DNA of 26,164 nt, taken from contig FN648854.1 in the NCBI GenBank assembly GCA_000310025.1, forward strand, positions 1 to 26,164, read 5' to 3'. This stretch comes from Ectocarpus siliculosus (Eukaryota; Sar; Phaeophyceae; Ectocarpales; Ectocarpaceae). Position numbers and translations under genes: made by a program. Shown here piece after piece: positions 1 through 8,505 of this stretch. Positions within the stretch are counted from its first letter, which is position 1; each line of letters starts with the position of its first letter. The notes beneath the pieces were generated by a model. That model saw only the letters and a program-made list of their open reading frames with translations. It made no database searches and was not told the DNA's origin.

Positions 1-1370
1 ATTGCACAATCAGTTGCCTCATGACGAAATCCCTGCGAGACACGCCGATGTTTTGCCCGCAGCAGACTCTGCCTTCAGCATACGCCGCTATGCTTGCGAC
101 CGTCGGTAGATTCGTTTGTCACAAATGTTAGCTGTTACACGCCTTTGTATAGCCATCATTGCACAAGCAGTTGCCTCATGACGAAATCCCTGCGAGACAC
201 GCTGATGTTTTGCCCGCAGCAGACCCTGCCTATAGCATACGCCGATATGCTTGCGACCGTGGGTAGATTTGTTTGTCACAAATGTTGGCTGTTACACGCC
301 GTTGTATAGCCATCATTGCACAAGCAGTTGCCTCATGACGAAATCCCTGCGAGACACGCTGATGTTTTGCCCGCAGCAGACCCTGCCTATAGCATACGCC
401 GATATGCTTGCGACCGTCGGTAGATTTGTTTGTCACAAATGTTGGCTGTTACACGCCATTGTGTAGCCATCATTGCACAAGCAGTTGCCTCATGACGAAA
501 TCCCTGCGAGACACGCCGATGTTTTGCCCGCAGCAGACTATGCTTTTAGCATACGCCGCTATGCTTGCGACCGTCGGTAGATTTGTTTGTCACAATTGTT
601 GGCTGTTACACGCCATTGTGTAGCCATCATTGCACAAGCAGTTGCCTCATGACGAAATCCCTGCGAGACACGCCGATGTTTTGCCCGCAGCAGACTATGC
701 TTTTAGCATACGCCGCTATGCTTGCGACCGTCGGTAGATTTGTTTGTCACAATTGTTGGCTGTTACACGCCATTGTGTAGCCATCATTGCACAAGCAGTT
801 GCCTCATGACGAAATCCCTGCGAGACACGCCGATGTTTTGCCCGCAGCAGACTATGCTTTTAGCATACGCCGCTATGCTTGCGACCGTCGGTAGATTTGT
901 TTGTCACAAATGTTGGCTGTTACACGCCATTGTGTAGCCATCATTGCACAAGCAGTTGCCTCATGACGAAATCCCTGCGAGACACGCCGATGTTTTGCCC
1001 GCAGCAGACTATGCTTTTAGCATACGCCGCTATGCTTGCGACCGTCGGTAGATTTGTTTGTCACAATTGTTGGCTGTTACACGCCATTGTATAGCCATCA
1101 TTGCACAAGCAGTTGCCTCATGACGAAATCCCTGCAAGACACGCTGATGTTTTGCCCGCAGCAAACCCTGCCTATAGCATACGCCGCTACGCTTGTGACC
1201 GTCGGTAGATTTGTTTGTCACAATTGTTGGCTGTTACACACCGTTGTATAGCCATCATTGCACAAGCAGTTGCCTCATGACGAAATCCCTGCAAGACACG
1301 CCGATGTTTTGCCCGCAGTAGACTCTTCCTTAGCATACGCCGCTATGCTTGCGACTGTCGGTTGATCTGT
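1..1370. repeat. 157-bp tandem satellite array
   Basis: About 8.7 head-to-tail copies of a 157-bp unit run from the window edge. Equivalent positions recur at 94, 251, 408, 565, 722, 879 and 1036, exactly 157 apart. Copies between about 430 and 1050 are nearly identical, while those at both ends differ by scattered substitutions, so the middle looks recently homogenised. Each unit contains 'ttggctgttacacgcc', 'catgacgaaatccctgc' and 'gatgttttgcccgcagcag'. Because 157 is not a multiple of three, the 71-residue open frames found in each unit change frame from copy to copy and are not genes. The length is close to that of a nucleosome with a short linker. Confidence 0.97.
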
Positions 1371-1770
1371 TTGGTGTTTGTCACTGCTGTACACAGCCGG
1401 ATGTGCTTGTCAGCTGCCTGGCCGCTACTACATTGGTTGGCTGTTACACCTTTGTGCGGCTATTATTTGCGCAAGTGGTTGGCCTCATGACGAAATTTGC
1501 GTTGTGTTGGCTGGTACACGCCGTTCGATCGTTCATGTCGGAAATGCTGTAGAACCACACGCTGGTGTGGTTTCTTTAGTTACAGTCCCCCCCTTGGTGG
1601 CTGTTACCCACCGTTAGAGGTGACTGCTGCATTTCCACGCGCTGATGTGGTTATTCATCGTCTCACAGCTGTTGTCGCTGTGATGAATTGGTGCCGTTGC
1701 GGCGCGCCGCTGCCGATGTCCTGCCGCTACGTCCCATTGGCTGTACACGCATTGTACCACTACGCCATTG
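1371..1770. repeat. Diverged edge of the 157-bp satellite
   Basis: Recognisable pieces of the satellite persist out of strict register: 'ttggctgttacacc' near 1438, 'cctcatgacgaaat' near 1482, 'tggctggtacacgccg' near 1508 and 'tggctgttacccaccg' near 1598. They are separated by unrelated or heavily mutated sequence. This is the decayed margin expected at the edge of a satellite array, or the terminal region of the adjoining retroelement from which the satellite could derive. No gene is visible here. Confidence 0.75.
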
Positions 1771-1779
1771 CAATTACGT

Positions 1780-1798
1780 CCCCCCCCCCCCCCCTCCC
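1780..1798. repeat. Poly-C tract
   Basis: Fifteen C residues are followed by a T and four more C. The tract lies between the decayed satellite and the open frame of the Gag-like ORF. A run of this length is prone to slippage and to length errors in assembly. Confidence 0.95.
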
Positions 1799-1962
1799 CG
1801 CTGCTACTGTAGTTCCCGCAGTATGTCCTCACGGCCCTGCGCACCTGCCGTAACACCGACGGCCTCTACTCTTGGCCTCATTTTCATCACGCGCTGTTTC
1901 AAGCCACAAACCATGCAGCCACGGAAGGGCTCCTCGTCGACCAACGCATCCTCGAGAAGACC

Positions 1963-2583
1963 ATGTGGAGGGGGATATGTATTGCCCGGAGGTTCGGAGA
2001 CATTGTCGCGTTAGCGATATTCACGGATAAGCTCCCCAACTCGCGTGGGGTCTCGAAGTCCACGTTAGACGACGACCAGAAGACATCTCGTACCATCCAG
2101 AAGGCCTTGGGTCTCTCCGGGGGTCCCCAGCTGAAGCCCGCCGCGGCGGCCGGCGGCGGTTCCTCTCTCCAGGTCGGTGGGGGGTTTTCTTCCCCTCCCA
2201 GCCTTGGAGCCGCTGCGGGCCTCGCGCCGCAGGGTTTTTCCAGCGGCGTAGCACAGAGTGTTGCCGCTCTGCAGTACCCATCTGTTACCCTTCCGCTTGG
2301 CGGCGGCGTCGCCAGGAAGTCCAAGGCCAAGGCAGCGGGATCACGGGGGGTCGGGGGCGCGCGCGCATCGCTTCCGACTAACCGTGGTCTGTCCAAGATC
2401 GACGTGTTTAACAGCGCTCTCCAGGACGCCCAGCAGCATCTCCAGCCCGTGGCGGGCGGCCCCACTTGCGAAAAATGCAAGGCCGCGGGCAGGAACGCCA
2501 ACCACAATCACAAGACTTGTGCGTTCTCCATATGCTCCAAATGTCGGCGTGCCGGACACCGGTCCAGCGGTTGCCCTTATTAG
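1963..2583 (+). CDS. Gag-like zinc-knuckle protein of a DIRS/Ngaro-type retroelement (ORF1)
   Basis: This 206-residue ORF starts at the first in-frame ATG. The frame stays open upstream to 1813, so the protein may be longer or the true start may lie elsewhere. The middle is low complexity, rich in Ala, Gly, Pro and Ser (residues about 50-120), followed by a basic stretch. The C-terminus carries two Cys/His knuckles. The first is C-x2-C-x8-H-x4-C. The second, CSKCRRAGHRSSGC, is a perfect C-x2-C-x4-H-x4-C retroviral-type zinc knuckle ending two residues before the stop. Such knuckles bind the element's RNA during packaging or reverse transcription (family knowledge). Its place upstream of the RT/RNase H and recombinase ORFs, same strand, supports the Gag role. 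I see no frame damage within the ORF. Confidence 0.8.
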   Translation: MWRGICIARRFGDIVALAIFTDKLPNSRGVSKSTLDDDQKTSRTIQKALGLSGGPQLKPAAAAGGGSSLQVGGGFSSPPSLGAAAGLAPQGFSSGVAQSVAALQYPSVTLPLGGGVARKSKAKAAGSRGVGGARASLPTNRGLSKIDVFNSALQDAQQHLQPVAGGPTCEKCKAAGRNANHNHKTCAFSICSKCRRAGHRSSGCPY

Positions 2584-3828
2584 TTGCGTAGCCTCTGCAT
2601 TCCGTCTTCCCGCCCCGGAGTAGGTGTGTGTAGTGAGGGGGCCGGGCGCCGTTTGTTCGCTCGTTGCTGGGTTTCCCTCAGGCTTTGCGGATCTTTCCTT
2701 TGTCGACACCTGGCTTCCTACCTCTTTTTCCCTCAGAATTATTCTGAGGTTGTCGTTCGTTTTAGCGTTACACGTATCACAATACCGGCGGGAGTCTGCC
2801 CTTGGCATACACATTGCTCCATTGGCTTGCCGGTGGGTGTTTCGTCTCTTCGGGACCTTCTTCTTACTGCCTGATTCCCGTACGTTTTGGGTTCCGGTCT
2901 GCTGCCTCATGCCCTTCCGTTCTTTGGGCCGGTATTCTGGCCTCGTACCTGGTGTTGTTCCCTAATGCTATAACTCGCGGTACATAACACCTCACCTCAC
3001 CCACATCGCCGGCAGCCGCGTGGGAGGTATCCCTCCCACCTAGGGAATGTCTTGATTCACGTAGCTTGTGCTTCATACATATGCTACTATTGACCGTTCG
3101 GCCGCACCCTTTTCCTTTGGGTTTGCGTGGCCAATGTGCACACCACAAAAATATACACCGTTCCTCGGTGCCTTTTCCCTTGGGGGTTGCGTGTCCAACG
3201 CGCACACCACACACCCACCTAATAATAAGTAGTGATCGTTCGGGTTGTTTACGATCACACCACACGGTCACATGCCGTCTTAGTTCATGTGCCTCTCGCG
3301 TACTGACGTACCTCGTGGTGCACGCCCAACTAACACCAACACATATGCACACCAATATCGCCGTAGCTAGCAATCCCGTCTGTGAGTAGGTAGACTTACA
3401 CTTGGATAAGCCCGGCGAGACGTTGTGTTAGTTGGTCCGTGCGTTGTCATGTTTTCTCGACGGTACGCCTGGATACACAGCATCGAATCGACGTTAGCTT
3501 TGGAACGTAATTTCACACGCGGCCATACAAATTGGGCCCCGAAAAGAAATATATATACCATGCTGTGTGCCTTTTATATGTTGACGGGAACCCGTGCGGT
3601 CACCTCTCCGCGCCCAGGTTCTCTCTTCAAAAAAGAAAAAAAAAAAGCAATTGTAGGGGAGGGGGGGGGGGAGCTTGATCTCTGTATTCCCGACGCCCCG
3701 CCACCGCCCCCTTTGTCTTGTCGCATGCCCAATGCTCTCATAGACACTTCCTGGTTTGGTTCGAAATTCGAAATTGTTGTCTGTGTCGCCCCACTCCGAA
3801 CTGTTCTTTACACCTGACTCACGGGTAG
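2584..3828. other. Long spacer between Gag-like ORF and RT gene
   Basis: About 1.25 kb separates the two retroelement ORFs. I find no conserved protein in any frame. It contains a 64-bp direct duplication (about 3103-3211), a poly-A patch near 3633-3646, an 11-base G run at 3661-3671 and an AT-rich 'aaatatatatacc' near 3548. The spacer could be untranslated sequence, an intron or an insertion. 'gggtag' and 'gttgcagcag' at 3823-3838 would serve as splice acceptors just before the RT frame opens. Confidence 0.55.
3103..3211. repeat. 64-bp imperfect direct duplication
   Basis: The segment beginning 'gcacccttttcctttggg' near 3103 and the one beginning 'gtgccttttcccttgggg' near 3167 are two versions of the same sequence. 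Both continue through 'ttgcgtg.ccaa.g.gcacaccaca'. The copies differ at several positions, so the duplication is not recent. It lies in the spacer between the Gag-like and RT genes. Confidence 0.8.
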
Positions 3829-3888
3829 GTTGCAGCAGAGAACTGGCTGCGGACGCTTGACCTCCGCCACAAAAGTGTGGAGTGGATC

Positions 3889-6088
3889 ATGCCCCCGGCC
3901 CCCCTGTTGCCGCCAGATGAGTCCGAGTGGGCGCAAGTGGGCGCCTTTCCCACGGCCTCTCGCGGGTTTCCTACTTTGGACGAGGTCACCCGGGACCCGA
4001 TGGAAGGCGAATTACGTCGCTTGCCATGGCAGGCTCCCGTGTGGGATCCCAAGGGTTTCGTCCCAGGATTCGTGCGAGCCCATGCTGGGTTCTGGGAGGA
4101 CTGCATTCTCCGTGATCATCCCTTACGAGATACGTTGACTTCGTACATCCGGGATGGCGTTGACCTTTATGACCTTCTGCTTCCCGAATTCAGAGGCGAG
4201 TCGCCGTCTCTCCCCTACAATATTGATCATTTCCCGCAGCGCATTTTCTCCAACCACCGTTGGCCGCTGGAATTTGACAACTTCGTCGACGCGGAAATGC
4301 AATCCTTGCTCGACCGAGGTTGCATTTCCCGGTGGGCTGACGTCAAGAGCTCCACCGGTCCGGTGCGTCATCGCATGATCATGGCTTTGTCGGTGGAGAC
4401 GTCCAAACCGCGTCTTATCTATGACGCTCGACCGCTTAACAGCTGCACACGAAAAATACCTTTCGCCATGGACACGGTAGCACGCGTGGCTAGCATTGCG
4501 TCGTCGGGATGCTACATGACGTCACTCGACGACTCCTCAGCGTTTCATCATGTTCTTCTGCGGCCATCGTCATGGCCTCTCTTCGGCTTATCCTACAAGG
4601 GCGTCGACTACTGCTGGTGCGTCCTCCCGTTCGGATTTAGCCTCAGCCCGTACGGCCTTTCAGCGTTCCAAAGGCGCCCCTTCTCTCGCATGCCTCGATG
4701 ATTCTTGGCGGAGCAACTTTCTGGCCACATATGGTCGGCCGGCGCGGGATCAGTGGTTGGCAGCCGGGGAAGCGACTCACGTCGCCATGCTGACTTCGCT
4801 CTTCTGCGGACAGTTCCTGTCACTCAAGAAGTGCGAGCTTCGACCCGTCACAGCTCTACAATACCTCGGCATCATCTGCGATTCGGAGACGATGACCTTC
4901 CGGATCCCGCAAGAGAAGCTGGACAAGCTGCATGGCTTACTGCGGAAAGCTCTGGCCGACGGGGGAGTGTCCTACCGAACGCTGCAACGCGTTGCGGGTA
5001 AGTGCATGAGCATGATGGTGGCGATTCGGCCGGCGTCGCTTTGGACGCATGCCATGTTTGCCGTCCTTTCCGCGATGGACAAAACCAACCAGCGTCAGAT
5101 CGATCTGACACGTGATGCTTACGCGGATCTACGGCAAGAGTTCCAGAAGTGGCTGTCGCTGACGGCTTCTTCACACGAAGGGCCGTGGCAGCGAGCGAGC
5201 CACCTCATCGTCAAAATCGACGGATCATCAGACGCGTCTTCCCTTGGCTGGGGTGGTGCTATCAACATTAAGGGAGCTCAATACCGCGCAGGTGGCGTGT
5301 TCCCCGACGATTGGCTACACAAACATATAAACAAGAAAGAGATATTTGCGTTGTACCACTTGTTGCGCCTATTCTGTGCGCGCTTTCCGGCTTCCTTGCA
5401 GCGGGCGCACGTGCTCATCGACGTCGACAACACCGCGGTGTGTGGATCTTTCAACAGGGGGCGGGCGCGCGACCCGGAAACGCATGCACTTCTTGTTCGT
5501 TTGTTCGAGCTACAAGTCGAGTATGAGTTTATGCTGTCCCTCAAATGAGTCCCGTCGGCTGCCAATGTCGTCGCTGATGATATCTCTCGCCCTTCGCGTG
5601 AGGGCATCATCAGGCTCAACCCGGCGGCCTTTCAGGCTCTCTGGGAGGACATGGGGCCGTTTACTGTCGACCTCATGGCCTCCGACGCTTCGGCTCAACG
5701 TATCCCGGAGTCGGACGTTGTTCTGCCGTTTTTCTCGCGCTATGATTGCAAGGGTTCATCGGGTGTAGATGTTTTCGCCCAAGACGTGGCGTTGCGCCCA
5801 GGTACTCTGGATCGAGCATTCGGTTATTGTTTCCAGCCGCCGGTGATGGCGGGCCACGTAGTGCAACACCTTGCGGAGTGCCACGCGCATGCGGTTATTG
5901 TTGTACCGGGTTCTAGGTCTTACTGGTTCCCTCGAGTGCAGCAGGCGGCAGTGCGGTCTTTGCTGATTTCCCCGCCTAATGCGGGGGGATATTTTCAGTG
6001 GCCCTGCCCAGACGGGTCCCTGAAAGAGTGGAAGTACCCGAGGTGGTCCATGGTAGCTTACGAGGTTGATTTTACTTCTTGTTCTTAG
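3889..6088 (+). pseudogene. Broken reverse transcriptase-RNase H polyprotein (DIRS/Ngaro-type pol)
   Basis: The gene is read from 3889 (first ATG; frame open from 3829). In the first frame the RT fingers/palm include 'KPRLIYDARPLN', motif A 'SLDDSSAFHHV' (about 4522-4554) and motif B 'LPFGFSLSPY' (about 4624-4653). That frame ends at 4701. Motif C, 'LACLDDSW' with LDD at 4694-4702, is in the next frame, so a frameshift lies at about 4655-4680. The spacing from motif B to C is several residues shorter than usual, suggesting a small deletion. The second frame continues through the thumb ('LKKCELRP', 'QYLGIICD') into RNase H, with acidic residues in 'VKIDGSSD', 'NKKEIFAL', 'IDVDNTA' and 'ADDISR'. 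A TGA at 5546-5548 interrupts it where family members have Trp (WVPS..N); the same frame then continues to 6088 through the conserved 'VDLMAS' tail. No methyltransferase domain is evident. Enzyme production from this copy is unlikely. Confidence 0.88.
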
Positions 6089-6124
6089 GTGGCTGCCGCT
6101 CTTCAAGAAAAACAATTTCTTTGA

Positions 6125-7528
6125 TTGACACCGGGACCTTGTAATGCAGCATGCGACTCTCGTCCATCTTGCCCAGTTCCCTCCCATTGGCTTGTGGATG
6201 GCTTGTGCTTCGTATCACAGGTCCCCACCCTGCCTCCGGGCGGCTGTGTCCAGTTTGTCGCGTGTTCGTCGTGCCAGACGGAAAACGTGGGACATTACAA
6301 CTACTGTTGGTCCTGCGGTGTTCAGCCTGCCCGCGGGCGTCCGGTACCGCGTGACCCTCAAGCGGCTCGGGTGTCGATCGATTTCGACGCGCTGCGCGCT
6401 CGTGGTGATCAGGTCCTTTCGGCCGCGTCTAACCGTCGTGCTCAACAGCGCAAGTGCGGCGTAGCGGACGGGTTCGACGCTTTCATACTTTCGGCGACTG
6501 AACAACATCGGGGTTGGAAGCAGGCGTCGGACCGAGACGTGTTTGACTATCTCTGCTTCTTGGACACACAAGGTAGTGGTACCAAGTGGGTGCACGACAG
6601 GGCATGCCCTGGTGTCGGCACGACTCACGGCCGCGATTGTCTTCCAAACTCGCCATGTGCTAAGCGGTATGCCGCCGCGTCCATGCAGAAAGGGATCGTG
6701 TCCAAGCTGAAGATGGCGATGCAAGAACAGTTGGGAAAAGACAGCAGCTGGGACCCTGCCACGCGCTCGGGCAACCCCTGTTGTAGTCCTCTCGTCGACT
6801 CCTACCTCGTCTTCACGGGGGAGGAACAAAAACGTGTGGGTGTCGCTGTCAACCAGGCAGAGGCTATGTTACCGCACGTCCTCATCGATCTGTTGAGAGA
6901 CATGCGCTCTCGCGCGCAGACTGCGTCCTCTTTGGCGGAACGTATTGAGCTCACTCGGGACGTCGCTTTGTTTTCGCTGGCGTTCGCCTCCATGCGGCGA
7001 GGCCATGATCTCTCCTTCACTATGGGATCGCAAGTTCTGCGGTTGCCCGCGGGGCAGGGTCTGATTTTCAGCTTTCAGTTTGGCAAGACCCTCCGCGACT
7101 CTGTTGATGCCGTGGTCGTGCGTCCGGACGTCGCTTGCCCGTCTATTTGTGCGGTAAGCAATGTTACGGCCTACATCAGTGCGGCGGAGGGTATTGGCTG
7201 GGATTTGTCCCAAGGGCATCTGTTTCCTATCGTTCTGCTGGATGGAACTCGGGGCTGCGCTCCGCTTACGGCGGTTCAGATGACGGCTGCCCTACAAGGG
7301 CATCTGCGAGCGGCGGGACTGCCGCACCGCTACACTATGCACTCGTTCCGCGTCGGAGGTTCTGTAGCGCAGTCGCTTGACGGAACGGCGATGGACGCTA
7401 TCATCAAAATTGCCGGGTGGCGTACGGAGAGTGTAGCGAAGCGATATGTTGGCGCCACTACTAGTGTGGGGGCAACGGGTTCCAACAGTATTCTTCCAAG
7501 GGTGACTGTTTGTGTTTTGACTGCTTGA
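6125..7528 (+). CDS. Tyrosine recombinase with N-terminal RanBP2-like zinc finger (retroelement integrase)
   Basis: This 467-codon open frame has no damage. It would integrate the element's circular DNA by tyrosine-recombinase strand exchange (family knowledge). The full catalytic set is present: Arg near residue 291 in 'FASMRRGHDL', Lys321 in 'FGKTLRD', His406 and Arg409 in 'MHSFRVGG', Trp433 in 'IAGWRTE', and the nucleophile Tyr441 in 'AKRYVGA'. Near residues 45-65, 'ACSSCQTENVGHYNYCWSCG' has the C-x2-C-x3-N-x6-C-x2-C pattern of a RanBP2-type zinc finger, without the usual leading Trp. There is no in-frame ATG before about residue 187; the frame opens with TTG at 6125 after a stop at 6122. 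The true start must be supplied by splicing, frameshifting, re-initiation or a non-ATG codon. It lies 36 bp after the pol frame ends and on the same strand, the Ngaro-like gene order. Confidence 0.9.
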   Translation: MTPGPCNAACDSRPSCPVPSHWLVDGLCFVSQVPTLPPGGCVQFVACSSCQTENVGHYNYCWSCGVQPARGRPVPRDPQAARVSIDFDALRARGDQVLSAASNRRAQQRKCGVADGFDAFILSATEQHRGWKQASDRDVFDYLCFLDTQGSGTKWVHDRACPGVGTTHGRDCLPNSPCAKRYAAASMQKGIVSKLKMAMQEQLGKDSSWDPATRSGNPCCSPLVDSYLVFTGEEQKRVGVAVNQAEAMLPHVLIDLLRDMRSRAQTASSLAERIELTRDVALFSLAFASMRRGHDLSFTMGSQVLRLPAGQGLIFSFQFGKTLRDSVDAVVVRPDVACPSICAVSNVTAYISAAEGIGWDLSQGHLFPIVLLDGTRGCAPLTAVQMTAALQGHLRAAGLPHRYTMHSFRVGGSVAQSLDGTAMDAIIKIAGWRTESVAKRYVGATTSVGATGSNSILPRVTVCVLTA

Positions 7529-7967
7529 GAATTTGGTAAAGCATTTTTCTCAAGAGGGTGAATTGTTTATTGACAGACCTTTTAGGGGATAGTAATTTGA
7601 TATCACAAGAATTTGAAAGCTTTGTACGGCATTGTTATGTTGACAGAGTTGTTTGAAGTGGAATGGTGGATGATTTATCTGCCGTTTTACCTGGCAGTTC
7701 GTGAGGTAGGTGTCGTAGATCGTATCTCGTACAGAGCAGGGGGGCTGTTTGGGGTGCTCAGCAGGATACTGATCTACGGGGCCTCCGGGGGTTACGTGGA
7801 TGATGTTTGTGTATGATGGACATGATACGTGCGGGGCCCCTCGTGCCTCCGCCGTGTATGCCACTCTCTAATCAATACATGTACGTCCTTCCATTATGTG
7901 AGGACCGGGCAACAGCGGAAGGCCTTCGTCAATAGAGTGGCAGCTAGATACGTCAAACATCAAATAG
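7529..7967. other. 3' flank of the retroelement, no gene seen
   Basis: This stretch follows the recombinase stop and precedes the inverted satellite copies. I find no conserved protein and could not match it to the left flank as a split direct repeat. It probably holds the 3' untranslated and terminal sequence of the retroelement. The right boundary of the element is not defined. Confidence 0.45.
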
Positions 7968-8258
7968 TCAGGTTGGTTGTTGTGGACACACCCGTGTAAC
8001 AGCCAACAAGACGAAACCTGCGGCGGACAAAACATCAGCGTACCTGTGTGCAGTGTGCAGCAGGAGTTTCGTCGTGAAGAAAATGCGTGGACAACAATAG
8101 TTGGGCAACGGCGTGTAGCAGCTAACAACCACAATGTCGACAGCTGCACAAACGTAAAAGCACAGCAACACGTAAACCTGCTGTGGACAAACATCAGCGT
8201 GTCTGTGTACCAGGATTTTCGTCATGAAGAAACTGCGTGCGCAATGATACACCGGTGG
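7968..8258 (-). repeat. Two inverted, diverged copies of the left satellite
   Basis: Read on the - strand, this segment contains the landmarks of the 157-bp satellite in the same order: a 'tcattgcgcacgcagtt' equivalent, 'catgacgaaaatcctg', 'cacgctgatgtttgtcc', 'gcagcagg' and 'ctgctacacgccgttg'. The series then repeats, ending with 'ttggctgttacacg'. The two 'gtc[a/g]tgaagaaa' landmarks at 8221 and 8071 are 150 bp apart. The copies are strongly diverged from the left array. They lie just beyond the retroelement in the orientation opposite to the left array. Confidence 0.82.
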
Positions 8259-8505
8259 CCACTTTGCTCAGGGCTGTGGACACCCTGTGGATGGTTTCAC
8301 CCTGTAGCTAACCCTGTGGGTACCCTGTCGAGGTAAAAAATATTGCCAGGGTCACTGGGTCAACATTGACAGGGTTAGGGTACCCCCAGGGTCGACGAAG
8401 AAACACACCCTGTGGGTCTGGAAAGTTCCACAGGGTCATTCGGTGAACCTTGCCAGGGTTACGTCATCCGCAGGGTCACCAAAACCCGACCTTGGGGATA
8501 TCGTA
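8259..8505. repeat. Junction and diverged entry into the 'acagggt' satellite, with a strand switch
   Basis: From 8259 to about 8335 the 'acagggt' box of the next array appears as its complement: 'caccctgt' near 8280, 8298, 8310 and 8322. After 'aaaaaatattgcc' near 8337 it appears on the + strand ('cagggt' from 8346 on). Monomers between 8340 and 8505 are recognisable but less regular than those downstream. Confidence 0.75.

Noticed and set aside
94-1251. Series of 71-residue ORFs resembling one another
   Set aside because: They are the satellite unit read through; the frame changes at each 157-bp step and there is no coding signature.
1-1370. CRISPR-like regular array
   Set aside because: The whole 157-bp unit repeats with no short repeats separated by unique spacers, and the genome is eukaryotic.
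1899-2507. 202-residue antisense ORF over the Gag-like gene
   Set aside because: The zinc knuckles on the + strand explain the sequence; the antisense frame is a GC-rich shadow.
7529-7967. Split direct repeat of the retroelement matching the left flank
   Set aside because: I compared it by eye with 1371-1962 and with the 2584-3828 spacer and found no convincing match.
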